Shown in pieces: positions 26,099-35,419 of a DNA stretch of 46,764 bases. The notes under the pieces are model-generated. The model had not been told where the DNA came from, ran no database searches, and was given only the letters and a program-made list of their open reading frames with translations. Source of the DNA: Nodosilinea foveolarum (GTDB lineage Bacteria; Cyanobacteriota; Cyanobacteriia; Phormidesmidales; Phormidesmidaceae); NCBI GenBank assembly GCA_003242035.1, contig QBMC01000015.1, positions 1 to 46,764 of the forward strand, read 5' to 3'. The stretch's first letter is position 1; every line of letters starts with the position of its first letter. A program made the position numbers and the translations under genes.

Positions 26099-26124
26099 GA
26101 TTTTTACTCTACTTTAAGCCCTAC

Positions 26125-26661
26125 CTATTTACCGGCCTTACCGGCCTTACGTCTGACTTGCTCGCCTGCATAGCGGACACCTTTGCCTTTATAAGGCTCG
26201 GGGGGTCTAGCAGCGCGGACAGTCGCAGCAGTGTTGCCCACCAACGCTTTATCGATACCGGTTACGGTCACGTTGGTGTTGCCTTCTACCGCAAATTGAA
26301 TGCCAGAAGGCGGCTCGAACTCAACCGGGTGGCTGTAGCCTAACGCCATTACTAGCTTTTGGCCCTGAAGTGAGGCTCTGTAACCCACTCCCTGAATCTC
26401 CAACTTCTTTTGATAGCCGTTGGAAACGCCTTCTACCATGTTGGCAATCAGGGTGCGGACTAGGCCGTGTCGCTGTCTGGCGTTGCGAGATTCGTTACGA
26501 CGCGTGACGACGATTTCCTCGCCTTCTTGCTCAAACTTAATCTCGGGAGGCAGCTCCTGCGTGAGTTCTCCTTTTGGCCCCTTTACCGTGACGCTTTGAC
26601 CATCAATGTTGATGGTTACCGCTTTAGGAATGGGGATCGGCTGTTTGCCAATTCTGGACAT
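26125..26661 (-). CDS. rplF: Ribosomal protein L6
   Basis: L6 sits near the factor-binding site of 50S. The 178-residue chain has the two related domains, starting [12 protein letters not shown] and including [29 protein letters not shown] and the C-terminal signature [14 protein letters not shown]. The order rpsH-rplF-rplR is standard. The gap to rpsH is 107 nt. Confidence 0.97.
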   Translation of the reverse strand: MSRIGKQPIPIPKAVTINIDGQSVTVKGPKGELTQELPPEIKFEQEGEEIVVTRRNESRNARQRHGLVRTLIANMVEGVSNGYQKKLEIQGVGYRASLQGQKLVMALGYSHPVEFEPPSGIQFAVEGNTNVTVTGIDKALVGNTAATVRAARPPEPYKGKGVRYAGEQVRRKAGKAGK

Positions 26662-26768
26662 TTTACTTCTCCTGCATGGACGGGGATAAAAACGGGTGTT
26701 TCTTGTCTTTGAGCTGCGTTTTCACACTGCTCTGGGCTAAATCAATTGATCGGCGTTAAGTGCCAAAC

Positions 26769-27170
26769 CTAATAGATGTAGCAAAGGACTTCTCCGCCAA
26801 TGCCCTGACGACGAGCATCTCGGTCGGTCATAACGCCGCTGGAGGTTGAAATGATGGCAATACCGATGCCGCCGAGTACGCGAGGTAGCTCTTTGCGGTT
26901 GGAGTATACGCGCAAACCTGGCTTGCTGACGCGAGTGAGGTTACGAATAATAGGCTGACGCTGTTTGCCCTTGTACTTCAACGTGATGGTAATTTTACGC
27001 TCCATGCCGTCGCCGCCGTCTTCAGATTCGGCTACGAAGCCTTCCTCTTTGAGTACGCTAGCGATGCTGCGAGTCATCTTGGTAGATGGAATGTCTACTG
27101 TTTGATGCCGCGCCAGGTTAGCGTTCCGGATGCGCGTCAGCATGTCTGAAATCGTGTCGTTAGACGCCAT
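26769..27170 (-). CDS. rpsH: Ribosomal protein S8
   Basis: S8 binds the central domain of 16S rRNA and in E. coli represses the spc operon. The 133-residue chain begins [18 protein letters not shown] and ends with the family signature [26 protein letters not shown]. It follows rplE after 33 nt. Confidence 0.97.
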   Translation of the reverse strand: MASNDTISDMLTRIRNANLARHQTVDIPSTKMTRSIASVLKEEGFVAESEDGGDGMERKITITLKYKGKQRQPIIRNLTRVSKPGLRVYSNRKELPRVLGGIGIAIISTSSGVMTDRDARRQGIGGEVLCYIY

Positions 27171-27203
27171 AGTCCTCTTGTTTGCTAATGCCTTTGCTAG
27201 TCC

Positions 27204-27749
27204 TTAACTTTCTTTAAATGGCATACCCAATGCCTTAAGCAGTGCTCTGCCTTCTTCGTCGGTGTTGGCGGTGGTGACAATGGTGATGTCCATACCGCGA
27301 ATTTGATCGACGCTGTCGTACTCTACTTCTGGGAAGATTAGCTGCTCGCGCAGACCCAGCGTGTAGTTGCCGCGTCCGTCGAAGCTGCGAGGGCTAACGC
27401 CCCGGAAGTCGCGGATGCGGGGAAGGGTTAAATTAATTAGGCGGTTCGTGAAGGCGTACATGCGGTCCGAACGAAGCGTGACTTTCACGCCGACGGGCAT
27501 TCCTTCGCGAATCTTAAAGCCTGCGATCGCACGCTTGGCTCGAGTAACCACCGGACGCTGCCCGGTAATCATGGCCAGTTCGCTAATAGAAGATTCCAAA
27601 GCCTTGGCGTTTTGAGATGCTTCTCCCAAACCACGGTTAACCGTGACCTTGAAGAGCTTAGGAACTTCGTGAGGGTTGCTGTAGCCAAACTCTTCTTTGA
27701 GTTTAGGAACAGCTTGCTCTTGATAAAGGGTCTTAAGTGAGTCGGCCAT
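27204..27749 (-). CDS. rplE: Ribosomal protein L5
   Basis: L5 carries 5S rRNA into the central protuberance. The 181-residue chain has [41 protein letters not shown] and the end [20 protein letters not shown]. Length is normal. It follows rplX after 69 nt. Confidence 0.97.
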   Translation of the reverse strand: MADSLKTLYQEQAVPKLKEEFGYSNPHEVPKLFKVTVNRGLGEASQNAKALESSISELAMITGQRPVVTRAKRAIAGFKIREGMPVGVKVTLRSDRMYAFTNRLINLTLPRIRDFRGVSPRSFDGRGNYTLGLREQLIFPEVEYDSVDQIRGMDITIVTTANTDEEGRALLKALGMPFKES

Positions 27750-27818
27750 TGTTTCCTTTTGAAAGATGTTTCCCTGGGCTTGGTCAGGGGATAGACGGGA
27801 ATCGATCTATCTGGACAA

Positions 27819-28163
27819 TTAATCTAGAATCTCGCCAGTTTTCTTCAACATGCGCACCTTACGGCCGTCGTCAGTAAAGGAGTAAGTCATACGACTCGCT
27901 ACCTTTTGCTTTGTGGAGTAAAGCATCACATTGGAGCTGTGAATGGGAAACTCTTTGGTAAGAATTTGACCCGACTCACCTTCTTGTTGGGGTTTCACGT
28001 GCTTGGTTCGCACATTGACGCCCTGCACAATGACCTGAGACTTCTTGGCATTGATGGCGACGACTTCGCCAATCGTGCCTTTGTCTTTACCGGTGATGAC
28101 CTGAACGGTATCCCCTTTACGAACGTGCATCTTCTGACGCACCGTTGCCTTCGACTTTTGCAC
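27819..28163 (-). CDS. rplX: Ribosomal protein L24
   Basis: L24 is an assembly initiator of 50S with a KOW fold. The 114-residue chain has [20 protein letters not shown] near residue 13 and [12 protein letters not shown]. The ATG sits immediately after the rplN stop with no spacer, so it is coupled to rplN. Confidence 0.96.
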   Translation of the reverse strand: MQKSKATVRQKMHVRKGDTVQVITGKDKGTIGEVVAINAKKSQVIVQGVNVRTKHVKPQQEGESGQILTKEFPIHSSNVMLYSTKQKVASRMTYSFTDDGRKVRMLKKTGEILD

Positions 28164-28532
28164 TTACAGTACCTCCGGTGCTAGAGAAACGATTTTAGTA
28201 AAGCCCTTGTCGCGCAGTTCGCGAGCAACTGGGCCAAATACCCGTGTTCCTCTGGGGTTGCTGCCGTCCTGATTAATAATCACGGCGGCGTTGTCATCGA
28301 AGCGAATACTCATACCGCTTTGGCGACGAATACCTTTGCGGGTGCGCACCACGACGGCTCTCACCACGTCGGACTTCTTTACGCCCATATTGGGGAGAGC
28401 GTCTTTGACGACAGCGACGATTACATCGCCCACGCCTGCATACTGTTTGCGACCGCCGAGCACTCGAATGCACATGAGCTTACGAGCGCCACTGTTGTCG
28501 GCTACGTTGAGATAGGTCTCTTGCTGAATCAC
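28164..28532 (-). CDS. rplN: Ribosomal protein L14
   Basis: L14 lies at the subunit interface, contacting 16S rRNA. The 122-residue chain is standard, with [20 protein letters not shown] at the start, [14 protein letters not shown], and the end [23 protein letters not shown]. It follows rpsQ after 38 nt and abuts rplX. Confidence 0.97.
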   Translation of the reverse strand: MIQQETYLNVADNSGARKLMCIRVLGGRKQYAGVGDVIVAVVKDALPNMGVKKSDVVRAVVVRTRKGIRRQSGMSIRFDDNAAVIINQDGSNPRGTRVFGPVARELRDKGFTKIVSLAPEVL

Positions 28533-28570
28533 GGTTAAATCCTCTTACTGATATCTAATTTGATATCCAC

Positions 28571-28819
28571 TTATAGGTCGGAAGAACTGAGGATGTCGGC
28601 CACGATCCAGCGCTTGTGGCGGCTCATGGGGCGAGTTTCGCTGATGCGAACGCGATCGCCTTCCTTGCAGTTGTTGTCTTCGTCGTGGGCTTTATAGCGC
28701 TTAGTTCGCACCATAATTTTCTTGTACTTGGCGTGCTGAACGCGAGATTCCACCGCGACCACCACCGTCTTATCCATTTTGTTACTGACCACCAGGCCAA
28801 TTCTTTCTTTCGCTGCCAT
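28571..28819 (-). CDS. rpsQ: Ribosomal protein S17
   Basis: S17 binds 16S rRNA early in 30S assembly. The 82-residue OB-fold chain has [20 protein letters not shown] and the signature [18 protein letters not shown]. It follows rpmC after 76 nt. Confidence 0.97.
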   Translation of the reverse strand: MAAKERIGLVVSNKMDKTVVVAVESRVQHAKYKKIMVRTKRYKAHDEDNNCKEGDRVRISETRPMSRHKRWIVADILSSSDL

Positions 28820-28895
28820 CTTTTCCTAACCTTTTTTAGACCCTTAGCTATTTATCAACCCTTCAACCAGACTTTAAAAAACCTGCTTTAGATGC

Positions 28896-29411
28896 TTACT
28901 CTTCTTCAGATCCACCCGTCACCGCTTCTGCAACCGCAGCGGCAGCACCGGTAACCGTCGCAGCAGCGGCAGCGACTGTAGCCCCGATGGCGTCAGCAAA
29001 CTCAGCAATTGGATTTGTTTCGGCTTCAGTTTCAGCGGGCGCAGTCTCAGCGGCTTCAGTTTCAGCAGGCGCAGCATCAGCCACTGCTTTTGCCTTGGCT
29101 TTGCGCTTAGCTGCTTTAGCCTGAAGCTTTTCTTCCGCTGTCTTTGGCGGATTCTCAGCGGCCTCTCTAGCGCGAGCAACCAGCTTCTCGGCGGCGACTT
29201 TCTTTTCTTCTTCGATTGATCGTTCGCGCTCGACAGTCATGAGCTGAGCCAACCGACGACGCAGTTGCTTAAACTCATGAAAGCCCGTTTCCATCTGGCG
29301 CGTAGCCTTCTTAAATCGGAGGTCAAACAAATCTCGCTTGGCTTTTGCGATTTCTGTTGTAATGTCCTCTGCGCTTAGATCTCTGAGTTCTTTTGCTTTA
29401 GTTAGTGGCAT
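28896..29411 (-). CDS. rpmC: Ribosomal protein L29 with long C-terminal extension
   Basis: Residues 1-66 are a normal L29, a helical protein near the peptide exit tunnel that helps dock SRP and trigger factor (RDLSAEDITTEIAKAKRDLF, then QLRRRLAQLMTVERER). The product continues for about 105 residues, while L29 is usually 60-75 long. The extension has a charged helical stretch (67-112), two PAETEA copies (115-130) coded by a 30-nt DNA repeat (29022-29044 and 29052-29074), and an Ala/Gly/Val-rich segment (136-165) that could be an amphipathic or membrane-seeking helix. I chose ATG 29411, 5 nt after rplP, with a GGAGGG upstream. The frame runs to 29561 inside rplP, which is not credible. Confidence 0.93.
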   Translation of the reverse strand: MPLTKAKELRDLSAEDITTEIAKAKRDLFDLRFKKATRQMETGFHEFKQLRRRLAQLMTVERERSIEEEKKVAAEKLVARAREAAENPPKTAEEKLQAKAAKRKAKAKAVADAAPAETEAAETAPAETEAETNPIAEFADAIGATVAAAAATVTGAAAAVAEAVTGGSEEE

Positions 29412-29416
29412 CGAAA

Positions 29417-29836
29417 TTAACCCTCCTCTGACTCCTTGGCGATGAACTTGGTTTTGAAGGGCAGCTTGAAGGACGCTAAGCGCATCGCTTCTCTGGCAAT
29501 CTCTTCGGTCACACCAGCGATTTCGAACACGACTCGGCCGGGTTTGATGACTGCGACCCAAAATTCAGGGTTGCCTTTACCCGAACCCATTCGAGTTTCT
29601 GCAGCTCGCATGGTAACGGATTTATCCGGGAAAACTCGAATCCAGATTTTTCCGCCCCGTTTGATGTAGCGAGTCATGGCTCGACGGGCGGACTCAATTT
29701 GTCTTGAGGTCATCCAGCTACATTCAGTGGCTTGCAATGCAAATTGGCCAAAGTTGATTTCATTGCCCCGATGGGCCATGCCGCGCATCCGACCGCGATG
29801 CTGCTTCCTAAATTTTGTTCTTCTTGGGCTTAACAT
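29417..29836 (-). CDS. rplP: Ribosomal protein L16
   Basis: L16 helps position tRNA at the peptidyl-transferase centre. The 139-residue chain starts [17 protein letters not shown] and has the signatures [15 protein letters not shown] and [20 protein letters not shown]. It lies 102 nt after rpsC and 5 nt before rpmC. Confidence 0.97.
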   Translation of the reverse strand: MLSPRRTKFRKQHRGRMRGMAHRGNEINFGQFALQATECSWMTSRQIESARRAMTRYIKRGGKIWIRVFPDKSVTMRAAETRMGSGKGNPEFWVAVIKPGRVVFEIAGVTEEIAREAMRLASFKLPFKTKFIAKESEEG

Positions 29837-29938
29837 GATGGATCTCAGTGAGGAGACGAATCTCTTAAAAGGTTGAAGCCTCTACGTCTGAAAAAGACAG
29901 GCGAAATAGGCTGTTGGTGTAGCGCAGTCAGCTATGGC

Positions 29939-30670
29939 TTAAGACTCGTTAGAACGGTCGTCAAACTGCTGACGGCGACGGGGCTGACGGCGACGGGGCT
30001 GAGCATTGGCTTCCTCGGCCTGAGTTTCCTGTCCAGGAATGACCTCACCTTTAAACACCCAGGTTTTGACACCCAAAATACCGTAGGTAGTCTGTGCGGT
30101 GCGGTAAGCGTAGTCGATGTTCGCTCTTAACGTATGCAAAGGTACACGACCTTCACGCGTCCACTCAGTTCGAGCAATTTCAGCGCCGTTGAGACGACCG
30201 CTCACCTGAATTTTGATGCCTTCAACGCCTGCTCTTTGGGCGCGCTGAATGGCCTGACGAACGACCCGACGGAAGGAGACTCGGCGCTCTAGCTGTTGAG
30301 TTATGTACTCGCAGATCAGACCAGCATCGGCGTCAACACGGGCAACTTCCACCACGTTAATGCGAATTTGGCGACTGTCGTCTTTGATTTTCTTTTGGAG
30401 ACCGACTCGCAGCGTCTCAATGCCTGCGCCGCCGCGACCCACCACTACACCTGGACGAGCGGTACGAACTTCGAGGTCGATTTGATCCGCTTTGCGCTCG
30501 ATGCGAACGTCTGAGATTCCGGCGTTAGCCAAGTTTTTCTCGACGTACTTGCGGATTTCGTAATCCTCTTCGAGCAGTTCTGGGTATCGCTTCTTGTCGG
30601 CATACCAGCGGGAGCGATGCTCCTGAGTGATGCCAAGGCGAAGACCGATTGGGTGAATCTTCTGTCCCAC
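29939..30670 (-). CDS. rpsC: Ribosomal protein S3
   Basis: S3 forms part of the mRNA entry helicase. The 243-residue chain begins [13 protein letters not shown], has the KH-domain loop [14 protein letters not shown] and ends in [14 protein letters not shown]. The start is GTG 30670 behind AAGGAG. The open frame reaches 30787 but overlaps rplV. The C-terminal tail has two PRRRQ copies coded by an exact 15-nt duplication (29971-29985 and 29986-30000). Confidence 0.96.
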   Translation of the reverse strand: MGQKIHPIGLRLGITQEHRSRWYADKKRYPELLEEDYEIRKYVEKNLANAGISDVRIERKADQIDLEVRTARPGVVVGRGGAGIETLRVGLQKKIKDDSRQIRINVVEVARVDADAGLICEYITQQLERRVSFRRVVRQAIQRAQRAGVEGIKIQVSGRLNGAEIARTEWTREGRVPLHTLRANIDYAYRTAQTTYGILGVKTWVFKGEVIPGQETQAEEANAQPRRRQPRRRQQFDDRSNES

Positions 30671-30744
30671 TGATGTACTCCTTAGAAAGTGAATAGGTGA
30701 AATGATCTGAGAAATAGCTAGATGTCTGAATCTAGACTTAGTAT

Positions 30745-31107
30745 TTATGCTTCGGTGCCGGGGGCGACTGCGATCGCAATATGGCAAGTCGGCTTCTTAA
30801 TCTGAAAAGCTCGTCCCTGTGCGCGAGGGCGGAAGCGCTTCAGCACAGGCCCTTGGTCGGCGTAGGCTTCGCTAATGTATAGGTTTACGGGATCAAGTCC
30901 GTTGTTATGCTCTGCGTTAGCCACTGCCGAGCGCAAAACCTTAAGGATAGGCTCGCAGGATCTGTAGGGCATAAACTCAAGCATAATCAGCGCTTCGCGG
31001 TAAGAGCGGCCCCGAATTTGGTCGAGTACGCGGCGTACCTTAAAAGGAGACATGCGGACGAACTTGGCCGTCGCCTTAACTTGTGAATCTGAATCGATAT
31101 CAATCAT
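30745..31107 (-). CDS. rplV: Ribosomal protein L22
   Basis: L22 lines the exit tunnel. The 120-residue chain has [20 protein letters not shown] and the end signature [21 protein letters not shown]. It follows rpsS after 29 nt and precedes rpsC. Confidence 0.97.
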   Translation of the reverse strand: MIDIDSDSQVKATAKFVRMSPFKVRRVLDQIRGRSYREALIMLEFMPYRSCEPILKVLRSAVANAEHNNGLDPVNLYISEAYADQGPVLKRFRPRAQGRAFQIKKPTCHIAIAVAPGTEA

Positions 31108-31136
31108 GATTTTCTTCTAACTCCTTTGGGGCTTCT

Positions 31137-31415
31137 TTAGCGCCGTGCCTTTTTGTCGCTTTTTGCGTGGCCCCGAAATGTTCTAGTCGGTGCAAATTCG
31201 CCTAGCTTGTGGCCCACCATTTGCTCGTTAATAAAGACGGGCACGTGTTGACGACCGTTGTGTACCGCTACCGTATGACCGATAAACTGCGGAATGATGG
31301 TAGAAGCGCGAGACCAAGTCTTAACGACCTGCTTTTCGTTCTTCGCATTGAGCTTTTCAATTTTGGTAAGAAGGTGATCTGCCACAAATGGCCCCTTCTT
31401 AAGGGAACGAGACAT
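31137..31415 (-). CDS. rpsS: Ribosomal protein S19
   Basis: S19 lies in the 30S head near the A site. The 92-residue chain begins [15 protein letters not shown] and has [20 protein letters not shown] and the [15 protein letters not shown] signature. It follows rplB after 56 nt. Confidence 0.97.
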   Translation of the reverse strand: MSRSLKKGPFVADHLLTKIEKLNAKNEKQVVKTWSRASTIIPQFIGHTVAVHNGRQHVPVFINEQMVGHKLGEFAPTRTFRGHAKSDKKARR

Positions 31416-31471
31416 GTTGTTTTCCTGAGATAAGACTGAAGACTTGAGAAAGAAGACTGTAGGTGGTAAAC

Positions 31472-32335
31472 CTATGCGTTACGTCCACCGCGACCGCGCT
31501 TGGAAGACCGACGACGACGACGCACAATCAGAGAATCACTACCTTTCTTTTTCTTGCGGGTCTTGTAACCCAAAGCAGGCTTACCCCAGGGCGTAACCGG
31601 GCCTGCACGACCGATAGGTGCTTTACCCTCACCACCACCGTGTGGGTGGTCTACCGGATTCATGACGCTACCGCGAACCTGCGGGCGACGACCGGCCCAG
31701 CGAGTGCGACCTGCTTTACCCAACGTCAGGTTACGGTGCTCGATATTGCCAACCTGTCCGATAGTGGCATAACACTCACGACGAACCATGCGCACCTCAC
31801 TAGAAGGCAGTTTGAGGGTGGCATAGCCGCCTTCTTTAGCCACAAGCTGCGCGCCTGCACCGGCTGCGCGAGCCATTTGGCCGCCCTTGCCGGACTCTAA
31901 CTCAATATTATGAACTGTTGTACCTAAAGGAATGCGGTGCAGCGGCAGCGCGTTACCCACTTCAAACGGTGCGTCTTCGCTGGCAATGATAGTATCGCCG
32001 ACAGCTAGCCCAACGGGATGAAGAATATAACGCTTTTCGCCGTCTGCATAGTTGAGCAGACAGATGCGAGCGTTGCGGTTGGGATCGTACTCAATCGTAG
32101 CGACCTTAGCGGTAATGTTGCGCTTGTCACGCTTGAAATCCACCTGACGGTATAGGCGCTTGTGTCCGCCACCGCGATGGCGACAGGTGATAACGCCTCG
32201 GTTGTTGCGACCTTTAGGCCGGTGAACCGAGTAGGTTAAAGATTTTTCAGGCTTGTCTGTGGTGATATCAGCAAAGTCTGAAACGGTACGCTCGCGCGTT
32301 CCTGGGGTTAGTGGTCGGTAGGAGCGAATGCCCAT
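31472..32335 (-). CDS. rplB: Ribosomal protein L2
   Basis: L2 is needed for subunit joining and peptidyl-transferase activity. The 287-residue chain has [37 protein letters not shown] and the signature [19 protein letters not shown], which carries the functionally important His. It follows rplW after about 105 nt. Length is normal. Confidence 0.97.
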   Translation of the reverse strand: MGIRSYRPLTPGTRERTVSDFADITTDKPEKSLTYSVHRPKGRNNRGVITCRHRGGGHKRLYRQVDFKRDKRNITAKVATIEYDPNRNARICLLNYADGEKRYILHPVGLAVGDTIIASEDAPFEVGNALPLHRIPLGTTVHNIELESGKGGQMARAAGAGAQLVAKEGGYATLKLPSSEVRMVRRECYATIGQVGNIEHRNLTLGKAGRTRWAGRRPQVRGSVMNPVDHPHGGGEGKAPIGRAGPVTPWGKPALGYKTRKKKKGSDSLIVRRRRRSSKRGRGGRNA

Positions 32336-32440
32336 GGCTGTAACTCGTCGCTTTTAGTACTGCTAAATTGAGGCTGGGGTCTTCAGTTGTTCTGTCTAGA
32401 TGCTCGCTTCGCTTTTTTGCTCAGCATTGAATCGCCGGTT

Positions 32441-32746
32441 CTATACGTCTGGGAAGAGCGTAATCGTATTATCGGGTGCAAGGGTAACCACGGCTCGCTT
32501 GTAGCTAGCGCGGTGACCGATAAACTGACCGACTCTGCGCTTCTTTCGAGGCGGATTCTGAGTGCTGACGCCGGTCACCTTAACGTCGAACAGTTCTTCA
32601 ATCGCGGCTTTTATTTGGGGCTTGGTGGCCTTGGGTGCCACTTCAAAGGTGTATTGATTATTCTCTAACGCGATAGTTGCTTTCTCTGTGATCAGAGGCT
32701 TTCGAATGATATCGGGAATTTCATGGGGCGCGTAACGTTTACTCAC
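32441..32746 (-). CDS. rplW: Ribosomal protein L23
   Basis: L23 sits at the tunnel exit and is a docking site for trigger factor and SRP. The 101-residue chain has [22 protein letters not shown] and the basic [17 protein letters not shown]-type loop near residue 65. Its start overlaps the end of rplD by 8 nt, suggesting translational coupling. Confidence 0.96.
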   Translation of the reverse strand: MSKRYAPHEIPDIIRKPLITEKATIALENNQYTFEVAPKATKPQIKAAIEELFDVKVTGVSTQNPPRKKRRVGQFIGHRASYKRAVVTLAPDNTITLFPDV

Positions 32747-33371
32747 CGTATACCTCCTGGATCTTGTCGAGGGCAGATGCTGTCACGATTAGGTGCTCAG
32801 CGTTCAAAATGTCGTAGATGTTGAGGTTGGTTGCGGCAATCAGTTTCACGTTTGGAATGTTGCGCACTGAGCGAGTGACAGTCTCGTCTTTTTCAGCGGT
32901 CACTAGCAAAATCTTTTCGCTGCTATCTACACCCCAACGACCTAGCGCTGCAATAATCTCTTTGGTTTTCGGCTGAGATAGCTCGCTGGCGAAGTCTTGA
33001 ACCACAATCAGGCTATCAGCACAGCCCTGGAACGCGGTGCGAAGGGCCAATCGGCGCTCTTTCCGGTTCATTTTTGTGGTGTAGTCGCGGGGCTTGGGGC
33101 CAAAGATGACTCCGCCGCCCCTCCATAACGGAGACCGAATCGAACCGGCTCTAGCGCGGCCCGTTCCTTTTTGTCTCCAAGGCTTGCGACCACCACCACG
33201 CACTTCTGCGCGGGTTTTGGAAGAGGCGTTGCCCTGACGACCGTTATTTATTTGGCGTACTAATGCCCGGTGGACAATATGTGACGCATTTTCTTCTTTG
33301 GCGACTTTAAGGTCGAGGGTGGCGGTGCCTGCCTCTGCTCCTTGCCAGTCTTTAACTACACAATCAACCAT
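32739..33371 (-). CDS. rplD: Ribosomal protein L4
   Basis: L4 lines the exit tunnel and, in E. coli, represses the S10 operon. The 210-residue chain has [20 protein letters not shown], the loop [20 protein letters not shown] and LALRTAF. It follows rplC after 91 nt and overlaps rplW by 8 nt. Confidence 0.97.
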   Translation of the reverse strand: MVDCVVKDWQGAEAGTATLDLKVAKEENASHIVHRALVRQINNGRQGNASSKTRAEVRGGGRKPWRQKGTGRARAGSIRSPLWRGGGVIFGPKPRDYTTKMNRKERRLALRTAFQGCADSLIVVQDFASELSQPKTKEIIAALGRWGVDSSEKILLVTAEKDETVTRSVRNIPNVKLIAATNLNIYDILNAEHLIVTASALDKIQEVYGE

Positions 33372-33462
33372 GATTTCCTTTGGCTTTCTATCTACCTACT
33401 TACTGCCTTTGTATAAGGCATCGAACCTGAATCGTTGAGCTTTAATCTTTGAACTTGAAGCT

Positions 33463-34104
33463 CTATTGCTGTCCAACGATGGTTGCAGGTCGAATATTTA
33501 GCAACGTACCGGGCTTGCCGGGAACGGCCCCTTTGACGAGCAGTAGGTTGCGATCGCCATCCACCCTAACTATGCTCAGCTTACGAATGGTAACTTTCTT
33601 ATTACCCATCTGACCGGCCATTTTCTTACCAGGGTAAACGCGACCAGGCGTTGTACCAGCGCCCGTCGAACCAGGCGCACGGTGGTTTTTAGAACCGTGA
33701 GACATGGGGCCTCGGCGGAAGTTGTTGCGCTTCTGGTTCCCCGCAAAACCGCGACCAATACTGATGCCGCTAACGTCAATCAGTTGACCGGCTTCAAACC
33801 TAGCTGCGCCCATTTCCTGGCCTAGCTCGAATGCGCCGTCAGCTTCTTTCGTCCGATATTCAATCAGGTGGCGAACGGGAGAAGTCCCAGACTTTTTAAG
33901 ATGGCCGAGCTTAGGGCGGTTGAGTGCCTTCTCTTTCACTTCTTTGAAGCCAATCTGTACAGAGGCGTAACCGTCTGTCTCCTTTGTCTTTACCTGCGTT
34001 ACGAAGCAGGGGCCAGCTTGAACAACGCTGACGGGAATGGCGTTACCGATGTCGTCAAACACCGTCGTCATACCTAGTTTTGTACCGAGAATACCGACAG
34101 ACAC
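33463..34104 (-). CDS. rplC: Ribosomal protein L3
   Basis: L3 is an assembly initiator of 50S near the peptidyl-transferase centre. The chain begins [20 protein letters not shown] and has [20 protein letters not shown] and [25 protein letters not shown] chose GTG 34104 (213 residues, the usual length), with GGAG 9 nt upstream. ATG 34119 would add five residues and use that GGAG as coding. rplC is the first gene of the unit: as in other cyanobacteria, rpsJ is not next to it. Confidence 0.96.
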   Translation of the reverse strand: MSVGILGTKLGMTTVFDDIGNAIPVSVVQAGPCFVTQVKTKETDGYASVQIGFKEVKEKALNRPKLGHLKKSGTSPVRHLIEYRTKEADGAFELGQEMGAARFEAGQLIDVSGISIGRGFAGNQKRNNFRRGPMSHGSKNHRAPGSTGAGTTPGRVYPGKKMAGQMGNKKVTIRKLSIVRVDGDRNLLLVKGAVPGKPGTLLNIRPATIVGQQ

Positions 34105-34912
34105 TAATCTTGTCTCCATTTACGAGTCCGAGGCATTGGTAGACACTTGGTTAAGCGCCTACATACCTCAGCTTTTTGCACATTAACCAGCTAGCGACAG
34201 AGCGCCCAGCAACGCTCTCTTAAAGTTCTAGCGCCAGTGATCGCTCGTAAGCTGAGCTGGCACGTCATAGAACTCCAGAGAGATAAGTAACTGACGTTAA
34301 ATCCGCCTTAGCCACACTGGAAATCAGTTCGATAGACTTTATTGAAAGAGGCTCAACCGCTTTGTTCCTGAATGCTCCAGGCGCGGGAATGCTCGTTTCT
34401 TGTCTGAATCTTATCGCGGCAGACTGGAAGGATGCGCGTGCTTTCAACTGAATGAATAACGTTGCGATGGAGCAGTCATTTCTAGCTTCGCTGCTGAATA
34501 AGCAGATGAGCTGGTGAATGAAAGCCGCTTGCCTCTAGTATCTGATAATCGCGACACAGTCTCCAATAATTACACGGTTGTAGACCTGTGTCTAGTTTTT
34601 TCGAAAAGAAAATTCTTGATGTCAGAACATCCTGACCATACTGCCTGTCCCTACGAAGGTGGAAACTTGACTCAGCCGTGTTTTGAGACATCGCCTAAGC
34701 GAGTTTGTATCATACCGTAATATCTCTGAGCTGAGAACCGCATTTTGACATCTGCACAGGGGTGACGAAACAATCCTTTTGCCTATTCCGCGCACTCGGC
34801 TTATCGAGTAGTATTGCTTCTATTGCAATTTGCTTTTTTGCTTTTTTGCAATTGTGCAATCTGCTTTTTTGCAATTGTGCATTTTGTATAGATGCGTATA
34901 GCTGGATTTCCT
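34105..34912. other. 808-nt divergent region between rplC and ndhN
   Basis: No credible gene is visible. Short frames here lack protein-like composition. The region must hold the promoter and leader of the whole leftward ribosomal unit and the ndhN promoter. Visible elements are a hairpin at 34484-34512 (CTGCT/AGCAG at 34491-34505 inside AGCT/AGCT), a TATGAT on the minus strand at 34709-34714 that could be a -10 for rplC, and the repeat array at 34831-34882. Confidence 0.5.
34831..34882 (+). repeat. Direct repeats with TTGCA/TGCAA symmetry before ndhN
   Basis: TGCTTTTTTGCAATTGTGCA occurs at 34839 and again at 34862 (period 23), and a half copy TGCTTTTTTG begins at 34831. In each full copy TTGCA and TGCA(A) form an inverted repeat around ATTG. 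The second copy ends 4 nt before TATAGA (34887-34892), a likely -10 box, so the array sits in the -35 region of the ndhN promoter. Confidence 0.8.
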
Positions 34913-35383
34913 ATGGGACTGCTCGTTATCGGTAATAAGTTCACTCGCGATCTAGAAAAGGCTGGTGCGTTGGCCGTACGAATGCCTTTAGAGGGTGGTT
35001 TTGAAGGTCGTTACCGTCGTCGGGTGCGGCAGGCTGGTTACGACTGCGTTCATATGTCGGTGCGCGGGTTGGGCGATTTGTCGGCTTACTTGCTCGATGT
35101 GCATGGGATGCGTCCGCCTCACCTCGGTAAGAAGAATATGGATGAGTCGGCAGTGGGCGATCGCTACTTCATCCCACCGATTGTCAAGTACCGCTTAGAA
35201 TCGCTTTCGCCCAATTCCAAAGGCTTGCTGCTTTGGCTGATTGAGGGACACATTCTTTCTAGCCAAGAAGTGAAATTTTTGATTTCGTTGCCGAGTCTTG
35301 AGCCAAAGGTCAAAGTGGTTCTAGAGATGGGGGGCGATCGCAAATTTACCTGGTTCCCCCTAGAAGAAGCGGTTGCGGCATAG
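34913..35383 (+). CDS. ndhN: NAD(P)H dehydrogenase-like subunit NdhN
   Basis: NdhN is an oxygenic-photosynthesis-specific subunit of thylakoid NDH-1, which drives cyclic electron flow and respiration. The 156-residue chain has RDLEKAGALAV, PLEGGFEGRYRRR, ARGLGDL-like RGLGDLSAYL, GMRPPHLGKK and VVLEMGGDRKF, all typical. I chose ATG 34913 because MGLLVIGNKF matches the family N terminus and because TATAGA at 34887-34892 looks like a -10 box, which rules out ATG 34892. A transcription start near 34899 would leave a very short leader. ldpA follows after 24 nt. Confidence 0.92.
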   Translation: MGLLVIGNKFTRDLEKAGALAVRMPLEGGFEGRYRRRVRQAGYDCVHMSVRGLGDLSAYLLDVHGMRPPHLGKKNMDESAVGDRYFIPPIVKYRLESLSPNSKGLLLWLIEGHILSSQEVKFLISLPSLEPKVKVVLEMGGDRKFTWFPLEEAVAA

Positions 35384-35401
35384 ACTCGGACTTCTACAAT
35401 A

Positions 35402-35419
35402 AGAGGTGTGAAAACCTCT
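35402..35419 (+). promoter_or_regulatory. Hairpin enclosing the ldpA start codon
   Basis: AGAGGT (35402-35407) pairs with ACCTCT (35414-35419), and the loop GTGAAA (35408-35413) contains the annotated GTG start. The AGAGG that would serve as ribosome binding site is in the stem and only 1 nt from the GTG. If real, this fold would hinder initiation. It may instead show that the true start is downstream. Confidence 0.4.

Noticed and set aside
29412-29561. A 50-residue N-terminal extension of L29
   Set aside because: It lies within rplP in another frame, and ATG 29411 gives the normal L29 N terminus.
30671-30787. A 39-residue extension of S3
   Set aside because: It overlaps the end of rplV and has no family resemblance. 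GTG 30670 with AAGGAG in front gives the standard start.
34265-34720. Several 60-70 residue frames between rplC and ndhN
   Set aside because: None has a ribosome binding site, protein-like composition or recognisable motif.
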